Source: Planctomycetota bacterium (lineage in GTDB: Bacteria > Planctomycetota > Planctomycetia > Gemmatales > Gemmataceae). Taken from it: a DNA stretch of 45,011 nt. The DNA lies in NCBI GenBank assembly GCA_016195405.1, contig JACPZP010000023.1, forward strand, positions 1-45,011. The letters are read 5' to 3'. Positions 43,840-45,011 of this stretch are shown piece after piece. How positions within the stretch are numbered: the first letter of the stretch is position 1; each line of letters starts with the position of its first letter. Under the pieces are notes generated by a model, which had not been told where the DNA came from, did not search any database, and saw only the letters and a program-made list of their open reading frames with translations. The position numbers and the translations under genes are program-made.

Positions 43840-45011
43840 ATGCGTAACGGTCTTCGACTCTTCCTGTGCTTGGGAATAAGCCTGGGAATAAGCTCGCTGG
43901 TTCTTTCTTTGGCGCGGGCGGATGAGGCGGACGATCTTGCGGAGGCGGCCGTCAAGAAGCTGGGCGGGGAAGTGTCGCGTAACAAGCAGCTTCCGGGCCA
44001 GCCCATAATCGGCGTTGTGCTGAGCCTCTCGAAATGTCAGGACGAGGATCTAAAGAAGTTGGCGGGGCTGAAGTCCCTGGAGTCTCTGGCCCTCTATCGC
44101 ACCGCGGTGACCGACGCGGGCCTCAAAGAGCTGGCCGGCTTGACGTCGTTAACGCGCATCGACCTGATCGCCACCAAGATCACCGATGCTGGACTCAAGG
44201 AGCTGGCCGGCTTGAAACGTCTGGAACATCTTGACCTGGCCAACATTCCGCTTACCGGCGCGGGGTTCAAACATCTCGCCGGGCTCCCGTCCCTGAGTTG
44301 GCTCAATCTTGCGAAGACAAACGTGAACGACGATGGGCTTTCCGGTCTGGCCGGAATCAAGACTCTTTTCGTTCTTCACCTTGGAGAAACGGCGGTGACG
44401 GGCGCGGGGCTCAAGGCGCTTGGGGAATCGACAGGGCTTCACGCTCTCGACTTGAATTCCGCGAAGCTCACCGACGAAGGACTGCGCCAGATGCCGGCTT
44501 GGGAAAAGCTCCAGATTCTGTCGCTCTTTCGCACGCCGGTTTCGGACGAGGGCCTCAAATGCCTGGCCGGACTCAAGTCGCTGAAAAGGCTTAACCTTTC
44601 CTACACGAAAGCGACGGGCAGCGCGCTTGAGGAACTCCCCGCTCGAAAGAATCTTGAGAAACTCGAGCTGAGCCACGCCAAGGTGACCGACGAAGGCCTC
44701 GAAGGATTGACCGGTCTCGTATCGTTGTTCGAGCTGCGGCTCGACGGCAACCCAAAACTGACCGGCACGACGCTCAAGGCGCTCACCGGGATGGAAAAGC
44801 TCACCTATCTCTACCTCAACAATACGGCCCTGAGCGATGACGGGCTGCGGGCGTTGCCCGAGTTGACAGCGCTCCAGGACCTGCGCTTGTCGGGCACGCG
44901 CTTAACGGACGCGGCCTTGAAAGAATTGGCCCGGCAGAAATCGTTGAAGGTGCTTGATCTTTCCAACACCAAGGTATCCGACGCGGGCATCCAAGCGCTC
45001 GCCCAACTGAA
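43840..45011 (+). CDS. Exported leucine-rich-repeat protein (open at the right edge)
   Basis: 390 codons are visible and no stop was reached. AAGGAGG lies 7 bases before the ATG. A signal peptide (LRLFLCLGISLGISSLVLSL, cleavage near ARA-DEAD) leads into a spacer and then about 14 leucine-rich repeats of roughly 24 residues of the 'LTDAGLKELAGLKSLESLDL' type (e.g. VTDAGLKELAGLTSLTRIDL, VSDEGLKCLAGLKSLKRLNL). These form a ribonuclease-inhibitor-like solenoid used for protein binding. Such secreted LRR proteins are abundant in planctomycetes; the partner is unknown. The gene is divergent from the sigma/kinase operon. Confidence 0.88.
   Translation, partial: MRNGLRLFLCLGISLGISSLVLSLARADEADDLAEAAVKKLGGEVSRNKQLPGQPIIGVVLSLSKCQDEDLKKLAGLKSLESLALYRTAVTDAGLKELAGLTSLTRIDLIATKITDAGLKELAGLKRLEHLDLANIPLTGAGFKHLAGLPSLSWLNLAKTNVNDDGLSGLAGIKTLFVLHLGETAVTGAGLKALGESTGLHALDLNSAKLTDEGLRQMPAWEKLQILSLFRTPVSDEGLKCLAGLKSLKRLNLSYTKATGSALEELPARKNLEKLELSHAKVTDEGLEGLTGLVSLFELRLDGNPKLTGTTLKALTGMEKLTYLYLNNTALSDDGLRALPELTALQDLRLSGTRLTDAALKELARQKSLKVLDLSNTKVSDAGIQALAQL

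Overview
This is a GC-rich bacterial chromosomal window, most likely from a planctomycete (probably a Gemmatales-type genome, judged from features and not from a marker gene). Three things point there. The 1216-residue surface protein starts with the planctomycete export leader (RPRLEVLEERMLLS). An ECF-type sigma factor is followed on the same strand by a very large Ser/Thr kinase with C-terminal WD40 repeats. There are also many secreted planctomycete-style families (DUF1579, caspase-like, PEGA lipoprotein, sialate O-acetylesterase, DUF2934, leucine-rich repeats). No rRNA, tRNA, CRISPR array, phage or complete insertion sequence was seen.

Layout. 1-2.2 kb: a secreted DUF1579 protein, then a minus-strand pair encoding an exported caspase-like protease and a small exported partner. 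2.3-6.3 kb: a thioredoxin lipoprotein, the disaggregase ClpB preceded by a sequence matching a sigma-54 promoter, and a toxin-antitoxin pair whose PIN toxin is frameshifted. 6.4-13 kb: a PEGA lipoprotein, a zinc-ribbon membrane protein, a ComB-family phosphatase, a second PIN module, glycyl-tRNA synthetase, and a coupled pair (Gln-rich exported protein plus small membrane protein). 13-17.8 kb: a DUF1624-type acyltransferase, a small exported protein made of two copies of a His-rich helical repeat, a Nudix hydrolase, a MocA-like nucleotidyltransferase overlapping XdhC, and a DUF2934 protein. 17.9-24.8 kb: an S46 dipeptidyl-peptidase, a sugar kinase coupled to a metalloprotease-like/ChaN fusion, an unknown helical protein and GlgC. 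24.8-33.1 kb: repeats, a SIS-domain protein, a small conserved protein, a three-gene run (sialate O-acetylesterase, DcuC-type carrier, M19 dipeptidase), and a secreted tandem alpha/beta hydrolase.

33.4-35.3 kb is a rearranged accessory patch. It holds a DUF433/DUF5615 module, a 268-base remnant copying the 3' end of the neighbouring surface-protein gene, a VapBC module, and a 26-base third copy of the same tail. 35.3-43.6 kb, all on the minus strand, holds the sigma factor, the kinase and the giant mosaic surface protein (CARDB-like domains, a C39-like peptidase domain in low-GC DNA, PKD, RTX repeats). The window ends inside a secreted leucine-rich-repeat protein that is open at the right edge.

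The most distinctive observations are: imperfect palindromic repeats of several families at many gene borders, one of them inside the kinase coding sequence; duplicated surface-protein tails flanking a toxin-antitoxin locus; a probable horizontally assembled C39 peptidase segment in the surface protein; and several unusual fusions or couplings (metalloprotease-like/ChaN with a sugar kinase, exported caspase with an exported partner, a tandem hydrolase with a degenerate first half). Assignments come from reading motifs by eye; no database search was possible.
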